Assembly (NCBI GenBank): GCA_013697225.1 | Contig: JACCXG010000424.1 | Span: 1-7,304 of the forward strand | Reading direction: 5' to 3' | Source of the DNA: Acidobacteriota bacterium | GTDB lineage: Bacteria > Acidobacteriota > Vicinamibacteria > Vicinamibacterales > 2-12-FULL-66-21 | DNA length: 7,304 nt | Shown: one piece after another, positions 1 to 5,389 of the stretch | Layout: the number at the start of each line of letters is the position of its first letter | Position numbering within the stretch: position 1 is the first letter of the stretch | The notes under the pieces: generated by a model | The model's input: only the letters and a program-made list of their open reading frames with translations | Databases searched by the model: none | Told to the model about the DNA's origin: nothing | Made by a program: the position numbers and the translations under genes

Positions 1-530
1 CCGAGACACAGGATCAGATGGAGGATGTCCGACATGTCGTGCCGGTGCCGCTCGCTGATGAACAGCCGGTGCCAGATCAGTTCTTCCGGCGGGGCAATCC
101 GCACGGGTGTCGCGGCAAGGATGCCTGGGCGGCTGTGCGTCACCCAGCTCGCGTCAATCGGGGCGACTCCGTTGCCCATGCCGAATATGAGGTCAACGAA
201 GTGCTCACCGACAGTCGCCTTCGCGAGCCAGTGGGTATCGACCAGGCGCGTCACGAAGCCGGCCTGCCGCATCGCCCGGGCGGCGTCGGCCACCACGGCT
301 GGTTCGAAGAACAGATCCAGGTCCTTCGTCTTGCGGTAGATCCCGGTATGTTCGTAGATGGCGTAGGCGCCGGCCACGACGTAGGGTACCGCCGCCGCAT
401 TGAGGGCCTCGAGAGCCCGCTTGTATACCTCGCGCGCCCCCTCCGGAATCCAGAAGTCCCCGTGCGTCAGCGAGTTTCGTTCTTCCGCGGTCAGGCGTCG
501 AGGCCGCCGGCCTTTGAGATTTGGCACCAT
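1..530 (-). CDS. Nucleotidyltransferase-fold (MNT/AbiEii-like) protein, 3' end cut by window edge
   Basis: Read on the minus strand from ATG at 530, the frame stays open for 176 codons to the left edge, so the C-terminus is missing. Residues 49-75 have the nucleotidyltransferase-fold pattern: a 'PYVVAGAYAIY' strand-helix, then 'RKTKDLDLFFEP' with the two metal-binding acids D70 and D72, and a probable third acid D113 in 'FVDLIFG'. A later 'PPEELIWHRLFISERHRHDMSDILHL' stretch resembles the helical part of stand-alone nucleotidyltransferase-like proteins, including AbiEii-type toxins. No antitoxin partner is visible; the upstream neighbour is divergent. Substrate is unknown. The start is uncertain: GAGG lies only 3 nt before ATG 530 but 6 nt before the next codon, GTG at 527, and an in-frame ATG also exists at 539. 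I am sure of the reading frame, fairly sure of the fold and not of the function. Confidence 0.8.
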   Translation of the reverse strand, partial: MVPNLKGRRPRRLTAEERNSLTHGDFWIPEGAREVYKRALEALNAAAVPYVVAGAYAIYEHTGIYRKTKDLDLFFEPAVVADAARAMRQAGFVTRLVDTHWLAKATVGEHFVDLIFGMGNGVAPIDASWVTHSRPGILAATPVRIAPPEELIWHRLFISERHRHDMSDILHLILCL

Positions 531-727
531 CAACCTCATCAACGGCCACAACGACACGGCGGCCGGCCTGACACGTACGCAATGGACGCGCCACCCGTAC
601 GGCTGGCCTGCATTCTGCAGAGCAACAACCCATGGCCACAACGCCAGCATCGAGCGCCGCGGCCCTCTCGCTCCACGCGCGCGCCAGTTCGTTCACGAGT
701 CATCTTTGAAAGGAAATGAGGAGGACC

Positions 728-1210
728 ATGTTTCGTTATCACAGTCTGAAGACCGTCATGATCTGCAGTGCCGTCGTAGCTGCGGCCGCCAGCGGCGCCT
801 GCGGCCGCGAAGAACAGACGGTGCCACCCACCGAGGTGCAGTCTCAGGCGACACAGCCCACGAACACCCCGATGAGCGCCTCCGGCTGCCTGCTTGCCGG
901 GGAAGCGGCCAACACCTACGTGCTGACCGCGGCGCAGGCCGAGGGGAGTGCGGAGTCGGCCACGTATCAGCTGGTCGCTGGCCCGCAGGTAGACCTGCGG
1001 GAGCACGTCGGCCAGCGCGTGAAGGTGAACGGCACCATGGAATTGCGTGAATCAGCCACCGCCCAGACGCTCGCCACGCCGGCGGCCACCAACGGGGACG
1101 CGGGTTCCGGCGCGGCCGGCCAGCCGATGGTCCAGACACGGACGGATGTCGCGATCAATCGCCTGGCGGTGGAATCGGTCACCGGTCTGGGGGACAAATG
1201 CAGCATCTGA
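728..1210 (+). CDS. Small exported (possibly lipo-) protein with an 'SGCL' domain
   Basis: 160 residues from ATG 728. An in-frame ATG at 716 is also possible, but AGGAGG sits just upstream of 728, which decides the start. Residues 1-25 form a signal peptide: basic start, hydrophobic core 'VMICSAVVAAAAS', then Cys25. The box before Cys25 is 'SGAC', which lacks the usual Leu at -3, so lipidation is plausible but not certain. A low-complexity Thr/Pro/Gln spacer (28-48) leads to a compact domain: 'ASGCLLAGEAANTYVLT' (51-67), 'YQLVAGPQVDLREHVGQRV' (80-98) and 'VKVNGTME', then 'INRLAVESV' near the end. The pattern SGCL, then a strand, then DLxxHVGxxVxVxG resembles small OB-like domains common in exported proteins of Acidobacteriota (from memory of the family type). 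Cys54 and Cys158 could pair. Function unknown; probably acts in the periplasm or on the envelope. Confidence 0.85.
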   Translation: MFRYHSLKTVMICSAVVAAAASGACGREEQTVPPTEVQSQATQPTNTPMSASGCLLAGEAANTYVLTAAQAEGSAESATYQLVAGPQVDLREHVGQRVKVNGTMELRESATAQTLATPAATNGDAGSGAAGQPMVQTRTDVAINRLAVESVTGLGDKCSI

Positions 1211-1262
1211 GGCTCGTCTCTTCCGTGATCGGGTGAGGCCGTTCACACATCCCTGCAGCCGT

Positions 1263-1287
1263 CGCCGGCCCGCCCCTGGGTCCGGCG
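1263..1287 (+). terminator. GC-rich hairpin after the exported-protein gene
   Basis: The arms CGCCGG (1263-1268) and CCGGCG (1282-1287) pair perfectly. They continue with CCC/GGG (1269-1271 with 1278-1280) past one bulged T, around a 6-nt loop. It lies 52 nt after the stop codon at 1210. What follows is pyrimidine-rich (tctggctctctt) rather than a clean T-run, so it would be a weak intrinsic terminator or an mRNA 3'-end stabiliser. Confidence 0.4.
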
Positions 1288-1337
1288 GCGGTCTGGCTCT
1301 CTTGACGATTGAGGTCTGAACGGCACATAAGGGGAGG

Positions 1338-2090
1338 ATGACGGACACCACGAAAGAGATGCCGGACAAGCGTGCCCGGCTCGAACCGCCGGACCTGAGC
1401 GAGAAGGGGGGGCTCAAGGGAGGCCAGCCGCAGCGATCCGACGAGCGGCTGTTCATGCAGTTGCTCTCCTTCGGCGGCTGTGCGGATTCCGACGCGGTCG
1501 TCGAACAGCTCAGAAGTGCTCCCTTCGACGCTGTGGTCTACCAGGACGTGAACGATCCCCGGGGCATCGCGCTGCTGACCCTCAGCCGTGACCCGGACAC
1601 GTTCATCACCGAGGTCCGCCCTCTCCTCAACAGCGGGTCTCTCGCCTCCCTGACTCTGCGGCCGGAGCTCACGATGTTCGGGCGCACCTACGCCATCGGC
1701 TACGAGCCGGACCTGCAGGCCGCCCTGTTCGATCGCCCTCGACGAACCGTCCTCAACCGCGACTGGGGGTGGGCCATCTGGTACCCCCTGCGCCGGAACG
1801 GGCGCTTCGCACAACTCCCCGAGGGAGAGCAGCGGACGATCCTGGCCGAGCACGGGGAAATCGGCATGCGCTTCGGCGCGGGTGACTACGCACACGACAT
1901 CCGGCTTGCCTGCTACGGGCTGGACCGCAACGACAACGACTTCGTCATCGGGCTCATCGGACGTGAACTGTTTCCGCTCTCGGCGGTCGTGCAGGCGATG
2001 CGCAAGACTCAGCAGACCTCGTTGTACCTGGACCGGCTCGGCCCGTTTTTCGTAGGCCGGGCTGTCTGGCAGAGCCCTTCCCCTTCCTGA
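1338..2090 (+). CDS. Chlorite dismutase/HemQ (coproheme decarboxylase) family heme protein
   Basis: 250 residues. Residues 1-36 are a charged, probably disordered extension; the Cld-type domain spans about 37-245. Supporting motifs are 'WAIWYPLRRNGRFAQLP' (145-161), 'AEHGEIGMRFG' (170-180) with His172 as the likely proximal heme ligand, 'YGLDRNDNDFVIGLIG' (193-208) and 'LYLDRLGPFFVGRA' (229-242). Tyr149 falls where coproheme decarboxylases (ChdC/HemQ) have their catalytic Tyr. True chlorite dismutases have an Arg about 13 residues after the proximal His. Here that region holds Ala185 to Asp187 and no Arg, so chlorite breakdown is unlikely. A role in heme synthesis (coproheme to heme b) or another heme-dependent reaction fits better. 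There is no signal peptide, so it is cytoplasmic. The start at 1338 has AAGGGGAGG abutting it, usable as AAGG with 5-nt spacing. A TTGACG at 1302 and a poor CATAAG at 1326 are the only promoter candidates. The family call is firm; the reaction is inference. Confidence 0.88.
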   Translation: MTDTTKEMPDKRARLEPPDLSEKGGLKGGQPQRSDERLFMQLLSFGGCADSDAVVEQLRSAPFDAVVYQDVNDPRGIALLTLSRDPDTFITEVRPLLNSGSLASLTLRPELTMFGRTYAIGYEPDLQAALFDRPRRTVLNRDWGWAIWYPLRRNGRFAQLPEGEQRTILAEHGEIGMRFGAGDYAHDIRLACYGLDRNDNDFVIGLIGRELFPLSAVVQAMRKTQQTSLYLDRLGPFFVGRAVWQSPSPS

Positions 2091-2119
2091 TCGTCATCGT
2101 CGTCGTGCATTTCCGCGGC

Positions 2120-2142
2120 GGGACCGTGGGCCCGACGGTCCC
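2120..2142 (+). terminator. 8-bp hairpin after the Cld-family gene
   Basis: GGGACCGT (2120-2127) and ACGGTCCC (2135-2142) pair perfectly around a 7-nt loop, 29 nt after the stop codon at 2090. No T-run follows. It fits a Rho-assisted end point or a 3'-end stabiliser better than a classical intrinsic terminator. Confidence 0.45.
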
Positions 2143-2232
2143 CGTCTCATGCGCGGCTGCCGGCCGTACCGGAGTACCCGAATTGCACCGCTGCACCGCA
2201 GGAGGGAACACACTTGGGGTACCCTGCTGCAC

Positions 2233-2526
2233 ATGACCATCGATCAGCGGCAGGCGGCTGCCGGCAGGATTGTGGAGCTCATGGACCTGCTCAAGGCCCA
2301 GCCGCATCCGGCGACCTCCCTCGTCGTCGAGGAGTGCGAAGCGCTCGTCCGGGCAATCTCCGCCTTCCATATGGAAGGGATCCGGTTTCGGATGTTCAAC
2401 GTCGACCGGCACGTGGCGCGAGGCGGCGCGGCCATTCCGCCCGAGGCGCTGCGCCTCCTCGAAGAGGCGCGGCAGCATCTCGAGGCTGCCGGGTTTCACA
2501 CGCGCTCCCACCAGGCGCCGGGTTAG
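2233..2526 (+). CDS. Small soluble protein of unknown function (97 aa)
   Basis: I do not recognise this gene. From ATG 2233 it gives 97 residues with no membrane segment, signal peptide or cysteine pair. Residues 6-23 look helical ('QAAAGRIVELMDLLKAQP'), 28-42 form a second amphipathic helix ('LVVEECEALVRAI'), 43-57 hold 'FHMEGIRFRMFNVDR', and 68-85 a third helix ('PEALRLLEEARQHLEAAG'). The frame has strong codon bias and sensible amphipathic periodicity, so it is probably real. The in-frame ATG at 2149 would add 28 residues of Arg-rich, unconvincing sequence. The GGAGGG at 2201 is too far from 2233 to act, so the start is not well supported. It follows the Cld gene by 142 bp with a hairpin between, and its stop is 60 bp before the BrxC-like gene. 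Confidence 0.65.
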   Translation: MTIDQRQAAAGRIVELMDLLKAQPHPATSLVVEECEALVRAISAFHMEGIRFRMFNVDRHVARGGAAIPPEALRLLEEARQHLEAAGFHTRSHQAPG

Positions 2527-2532
2527 CCTTTC

Positions 2533-2574
2533 TATACCGCTGCGCTCGCACGGAGAGCTCCGGGGCGGTATAAT
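2533..2574 (+). promoter_or_regulatory. Perfect TATAAT box inside nested inverted repeats, upstream of brxC-like gene
   Basis: TATAAT at 2569-2574 is an exact -10 hexamer, 12 nt before the ATG at 2587; no good -35 is present (best 3 of 6 matches). The -10 overlaps the right arm of an exact 8-bp inverted repeat, TATACCGC (2533-2540) with GCGGTATA (2565-2572). Inside the 24-nt gap lies a second inverted repeat, CGGAG-AG-CTCCG (2551-2562). The layout suggests an operator over the promoter. The left part begins 6 nt after the preceding stop codon, so as RNA it could also fold as a 3'-end hairpin for that gene. Confidence 0.6.
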
Positions 2575-2586
2575 TGCGCTAACCTC

Positions 2587-2925
2587 ATGAAAACACTGAC
2601 CCCGCTGTCGGATCTCGAAATGCTCGAGGCGGCAATCGCCGAGTCGAGCGACCGTCCGGTTCTGCTCTTCAAGCACAGCCGTAGTTGTGGGATCAGCTGT
2701 GAGGCGCTCGACGAGCTGCAGGCTCACCTCGAGATCTGCGCCCGGAACGCCGCCTACAAGATGATCACCGTGCAGAGCCACCGCGGAGTGTCCGACACTG
2801 CGGCGGCGCGTCTGGGTGTGCGGCACGAGACTCCGCAGGCTATCCTGCTGCGCGACGGACGTCCTGTCTGGAACGCGTCACATTTCCGCATCACAGCCGC
2901 CGAGCTCGAGCGCGTGTTTGCCTGA
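2587..2925 (+). CDS. YtxJ/BrxC-like thioredoxin-fold protein (bacillithiol-type monothiol redoxin)
   Basis: 112 residues, the usual length for the YtxJ (DUF2847) family. 'VLLFKHSRSCGIS' (25-37) places the active Cys34 after strand one, matching the family's 'FKHSxxCxIS' signature. 'VQSHRGVSDTAAARLGVRHETPQAILLRDG' (62-91) contains the cis-Pro loop (Thr82-Pro83), and 'VWNASHFRITAAELERVF' (94-111) gives the family's W-x-x-SH ending. In Bacillus, BrxC reduces mixed disulfides between proteins and bacillithiol; the same chemistry here is inferred. Cys38 makes an unusual C-x3-C with Cys34, and Cys51 is a third cysteine. There is no Shine-Dalgarno; the transcript probably starts about 5 nt before the ATG. 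The last 48 bp overlap the convergent mak gene. No bacillithiol synthesis gene lies in the window. Confidence 0.88.
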   Translation: MKTLTPLSDLEMLEAAIAESSDRPVLLFKHSRSCGISCEALDELQAHLEICARNAAYKMITVQSHRGVSDTAAARLGVRHETPQAILLRDGRPVWNASHFRITAAELERVFA

Positions 2926-3816
2926 GAGTTCCCACAGCCAGGCCGCCCCGCGGACCCCGCTCGAGTCCCCGTGTACGGCCTTGACCAGCCGCGTGGCGAC
3001 GTGGTCCGAGAAGACGTACTCCCCCCACAGCCGCGGCACATTGGCATACAGCCGATCCATGTTCGAGAGCCCCCCGCCGAGCACCACCACGTCGGGATCG
3101 ACAACGTTGATCACAGAGGCAAGGGCGCGGGCAAGCCGACCCTCGTACCGGATCAGTGTGGCCTCCGCGTCAGGATCTGCCCTGGCTGCGGCGCGGGCGA
3201 TGTCCCGCGCGTCGAGGGTCTGCCCGGTCCTCCGCTCGTGATCGCGGGTCAGGCCAGGGCCCGACAGGAACGTCTCGATGCATCCCGTCCGGCCGCAGTA
3301 ACAGGCCGGCCCTGGCCACTCGTCGGGGTCGGGCCACGGGAGCGGATTGTGCCCCCATTCACCGGCAATGGCGTTCGCGCCCGTCAGTGCACGTCCGTGC
3401 ACGACCACGCCTCCGCCCGTTCCGGTTCCGATGATCACCCCGAACACGACGGTCTGACCGGCTGCAGCGCCATCGACGGCTTCTGATAGGGCAAAGCAGT
3501 TCGCATCGTTCGCCAGGCGGACCGCCCGGCCAAGCCGCGCGGCAAGGTCTTCTTCCAGCCGCCGGCCGATCAACCATGTCGAGTTCGCGTTCTTGACGAG
3601 CCCTGTGGCGGGCGAGATCGCGCCCGGCATGCCGATCCCGACCGTTGCAGGCCCGGCCGTCGCCTCCGCCTCTTCCACCAGCGCCGCCACCGTCTCGATG
3701 GTGCCGGCGTAGTCACCCCTGGGCGACGGGAGCCGCTTGCGGAAGCGCTCCCGACCGTCCGCATCGATGGCCACCGCCTCTATCTTGGTGCCCCCCAGAT
3801 CTATTCCTATCCGCAT
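2878..3816 (-). CDS. mak: ROK-family fructokinase, Mak type
   Basis: 312 residues. It follows the E. coli Mak pattern closely along almost its whole length: 'MRIGIDLGGTK' (phosphate loop 6-11), 'VGIGMPGAISPATGLVKNANSTWL' (59-82), 'RLANDANCFALSEAVDGAAAG' (100-120, catalytic Asp104), 'AGEWGHNPLPW' (151-161) and 'CYCGRTGCIETF' (172-183). The ROK zinc site is complete: His156, Cys172, Cys174, Cys179. 'DPDVVVLGGGLSN' and 'VHGDSSGVRGAAWLW' are also as in Mak. Predicted reaction: ATP + fructose to fructose 6-phosphate in the cytoplasm; other hexoses such as mannose are possible for this family. The start at 3816 is set by GCAGGAGG just upstream; the frame opens further to 3909 but without support. 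About 17 residues after 'AAWLW' exceed the E. coli length and come from the overlap with the BrxC-like gene. It lies 28 bp downstream of the HAD gene, probably in one operon. Confidence 0.93.
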   Translation of the reverse strand: MRIGIDLGGTKIEAVAIDADGRERFRKRLPSPRGDYAGTIETVAALVEEAEATAGPATVGIGMPGAISPATGLVKNANSTWLIGRRLEEDLAARLGRAVRLANDANCFALSEAVDGAAAGQTVVFGVIIGTGTGGGVVVHGRALTGANAIAGEWGHNPLPWPDPDEWPGPACYCGRTGCIETFLSGPGLTRDHERRTGQTLDARDIARAAARADPDAEATLIRYEGRLARALASVINVVDPDVVVLGGGLSNMDRLYANVPRLWGEYVFSDHVATRLVKAVHGDSSGVRGAAWLWELSGKHALELGGCDAEM

Positions 3817-3844
3817 CTTCCTCCTGCTTCTGATGGCTGTCAGG

Positions 3845-4576
3845 TCACCGCCCGGGCGGTGTGCCGGCGCCGGAGAAGATTGCGGCCAGGGCCTCATCGG
3901 GCGGATCAAGGGTGTGGAGCTCTGCGACGCCGCTCAAGGGCCCGGGTCTCGGGTGCCTGAGGGGATTGAACCAGATCGCACGGAGGCCGGCGGCCCTGGC
4001 GCCAGCCACGTCGGCGGCCCAGGAATCCCCCACCATCACCGCCTCGTGCGCGCTGCACCCGAGTCGCTCGAGTGCAATCGCAAAGATGCGTGGATCGGGC
4101 TTCGACACCCCTGCCTCCTCCGAGACGACGAGCGCGTCCACCCACTGGTCCAGCCCACAGTGCTTCAGCTTCTCTCTCTGCTCGTCGAGCAGGTTGTTCG
4201 ATACGATGGCGACGCGGGCTCGAGCCTTGACGAGTCCCAGCAGCGCGGCGGCGCCAGGGACAGGTCCGCGCGCGCGCTGGTAGCCTTCGCGATACCTGGA
4301 GGCGGCGAGCGCGACGGCGTCGGTTCCTCGTACGACCCCGGACGCCTCGAACAGGCGCCGGAACCGCTCGCGCCTCGCCTCGTCCAGGCCGAGCGCGCCG
4401 GCAAGGACCCGCACGTGCAGTTCTTCGAGCAGGGCGGCATGCGTCCGCTCGAAGTCGTCGAAAGGCTGCATGCGGAAGAGCTCGTAAGCCTGGTGCAGGT
4501 CCGCAAGGGCCGTCCGGGCGCACTGGCGGTGATCGAACAGCGTGTCGTCCAGATCGAAGAGGACCGCCCGCGTCAT
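3845..4576 (-). CDS. HAD-superfamily hydrolase (subfamily IA phosphatase-like)
   Basis: 243 residues from ATG 4576 (an in-frame ATG at 4588 would add four). All four HAD motifs are present. Motif I is 'LFDLDDTLFD' with nucleophile Asp8 and acid/base Asp10. Motif II is 'VAIVSNN' with Ser126. Motif III is 'SKPDPRIF' with Lys159. Motif IV is 'VGDSWAADVAGARAAGL' with Asp184 and Asp189. Residues 15-100 between motifs I and II are a helical C1 cap, as in YjjG and phosphoglycolate-phosphatase-like enzymes. It is a cytoplasmic phosphatase, substrate not readable from sequence. The downstream mak gene hints at a sugar phosphate, but that is only context. Upstream on the minus strand is TACGAT (4592-4587), 10 nt before the ATG, a candidate -10 giving a leader of only a few nucleotides. 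The partner on the other side is divergent. Confidence 0.9.
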   Translation of the reverse strand: MTRAVLFDLDDTLFDHRQCARTALADLHQAYELFRMQPFDDFERTHAALLEELHVRVLAGALGLDEARRERFRRLFEASGVVRGTDAVALAASRYREGYQRARGPVPGAAALLGLVKARARVAIVSNNLLDEQREKLKHCGLDQWVDALVVSEEAGVSKPDPRIFAIALERLGCSAHEAVMVGDSWAADVAGARAAGLRAIWFNPLRHPRPGPLSGVAELHTLDPPDEALAAIFSGAGTPPGR

Positions 4577-4586
4577 GCTCCGCCGC

Positions 4587-4592
4587 ATCGTA
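4587..4592 (-). promoter_or_regulatory. Candidate -10 (TACGAT) for the HAD-mak operon
   Basis: On the minus strand TACGAT ends 10 nt before the HAD start codon at 4576. It fits TANNNT but has no recognisable -35. Transcription from it would leave a leader of about 4 nt. Weak on its own; listed because three other genes show the same layout. Confidence 0.35.
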
Positions 4593-4645
4593 CCATCGCG
4601 CGAGTGTTCCGACCTGGGGGCGGCGTGGCACTGCAGAGCATCTGA

Positions 4646-4651
4646 TACACT
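4646..4651 (+). promoter_or_regulatory. Candidate -10 (TACACT) giving a leaderless PilZ-gene transcript
   Basis: TACACT ends exactly 6 nt before the GTG at 4658, so a start 7 nt downstream of the -10 would fall on the GTG itself. No Shine-Dalgarno and no clear -35 are present. This is the typical arrangement of a leaderless gene. Confidence 0.5.
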
Positions 4652-4657
4652 TGTCGC

Positions 4658-5389
4658 GTGCCGGCGCCCGTGGTCGTTATCGCAGCCTCCGACCTGACGC
4701 CGTCCCTCCGGGAGCGCCTCGCCGGAAACGGGGAGCTCGCCTTCTTCTCTGACACGGAGCCGATTCAGGCGCTGCAGGCAATCCTTGAATACAGGCCGTC
4801 ACTGATCGCGCTGGAACGGCTCTTCGCCGCAACCCCGCGCGGCGCCGCGTTGATCAACCGGATCAAGAACGACGCCCAGCTCGCCCACGCCGAGATCCGG
4901 GTGATTTCACATTCCGGGGATTACTCGAAGACGGTGTCACCAGGTGCCGGGCCGCCCCCCGCCCCTGCGTCTGTGCCCGTTCCTGTGCCGAGCCGCCCCC
5001 CCGGCCACGTTCCCGCGCCGCCTGCGATCAGCCCCGAATCTGAGAAACCGACGCTGGACTGGCGCGGGACACGTCGTGCGAATCGGTATCCGATCCGGTC
5101 AGCTGTGGAGATTCAGCTGGACGGCAGCCCTGCGGTGGTGGTGAACCTTTCCCAGGTGGGAGCGCAGGTTCTCTCGGCCACAATCCTCAGGCCGAATCAG
5201 AAAGTGCGCGTCAATGTTCCCAACGACGACTTCGTGATGCGTTTCCGGGGGACGGTCGTGTGGGCGCAATTCGAGCTGCCGACCGCCACCCCCGGACCGC
5301 GCTACCGCGCTGGCATCGACTTCGCCGATGCGGATCCGAGCGCCATCGAAGCGTTCTGTCAGAAGAACAAGGATGCGGTCAGCGCCTGA
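4658..5389 (+). CDS. Receiver-like/PilZ domain protein, probable c-di-GMP effector
   Basis: 243 residues from GTG 4658. Residues 4-87 look like a response-regulator receiver fold (alternating 'PVVVIAAS', 'LAFFSD', 'PSLIALERLFA', 'EIRVISHSG'). However, the acidic pocket after strand one is absent, and Glu53 stands where the phosphorylated Asp normally is ('LIALE'), so it is a pseudo-receiver. Residues 94-133 are a Pro-rich linker. Residues 136-235 are a PilZ domain with both c-di-GMP motifs: RxxxR as 'RRANR' (139-143) and [D/N]xSxxG as 'NLSQVG' (163-168), plus the strand 'FRGTVVWAQFE' and the closing 'YRAGIDFADADPSAIEAF'. It should bind c-di-GMP and act on motility, exopolysaccharide or another output; which one cannot be told. 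There is no membrane segment. Its 3' end overlaps convergent purA by 11 bp. Confidence 0.88.
   Translation: MPAPVVVIAASDLTPSLRERLAGNGELAFFSDTEPIQALQAILEYRPSLIALERLFAATPRGAALINRIKNDAQLAHAEIRVISHSGDYSKTVSPGAGPPPAPASVPVPVPSRPPGHVPAPPAISPESEKPTLDWRGTRRANRYPIRSAVEIQLDGSPAVVVNLSQVGAQVLSATILRPNQKVRVNVPNDDFVMRFRGTVVWAQFELPTATPGPRYRAGIDFADADPSAIEAFCQKNKDAVSA

Noticed and set aside
544..643. 10-bp direct repeat GGCCACAACG at 544 and 634 in the divergent intergenic region
   Set aside because: Only two copies 90 bp apart with no further symmetry and no clear promoter nearby; plausible by chance in GC-rich DNA.
18..719. 233-codon plus-strand frame
   Set aside because: Antisense to the nucleotidyltransferase-fold gene, whose minus-strand frame has clear active-site motifs.
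1302..1331. TTGACG followed 18 nt later by CATAAG as a promoter for the Cld-family gene
   Set aside because: The -10 lacks both the first T and the final T, and the gene has a strong Shine-Dalgarno, so the evidence is too weak for a separate feature.
1954..2826. 290-codon minus-strand frame
   Set aside because: It crosses the Cld, 97-aa and BrxC-like genes in antisense and shows no domain. It also passes through the brxC-like promoter.
3737..4645. 302-codon plus-strand frame
   Set aside because: Antisense shadow of the HAD gene and the 5' end of mak, both of which have complete catalytic motifs.
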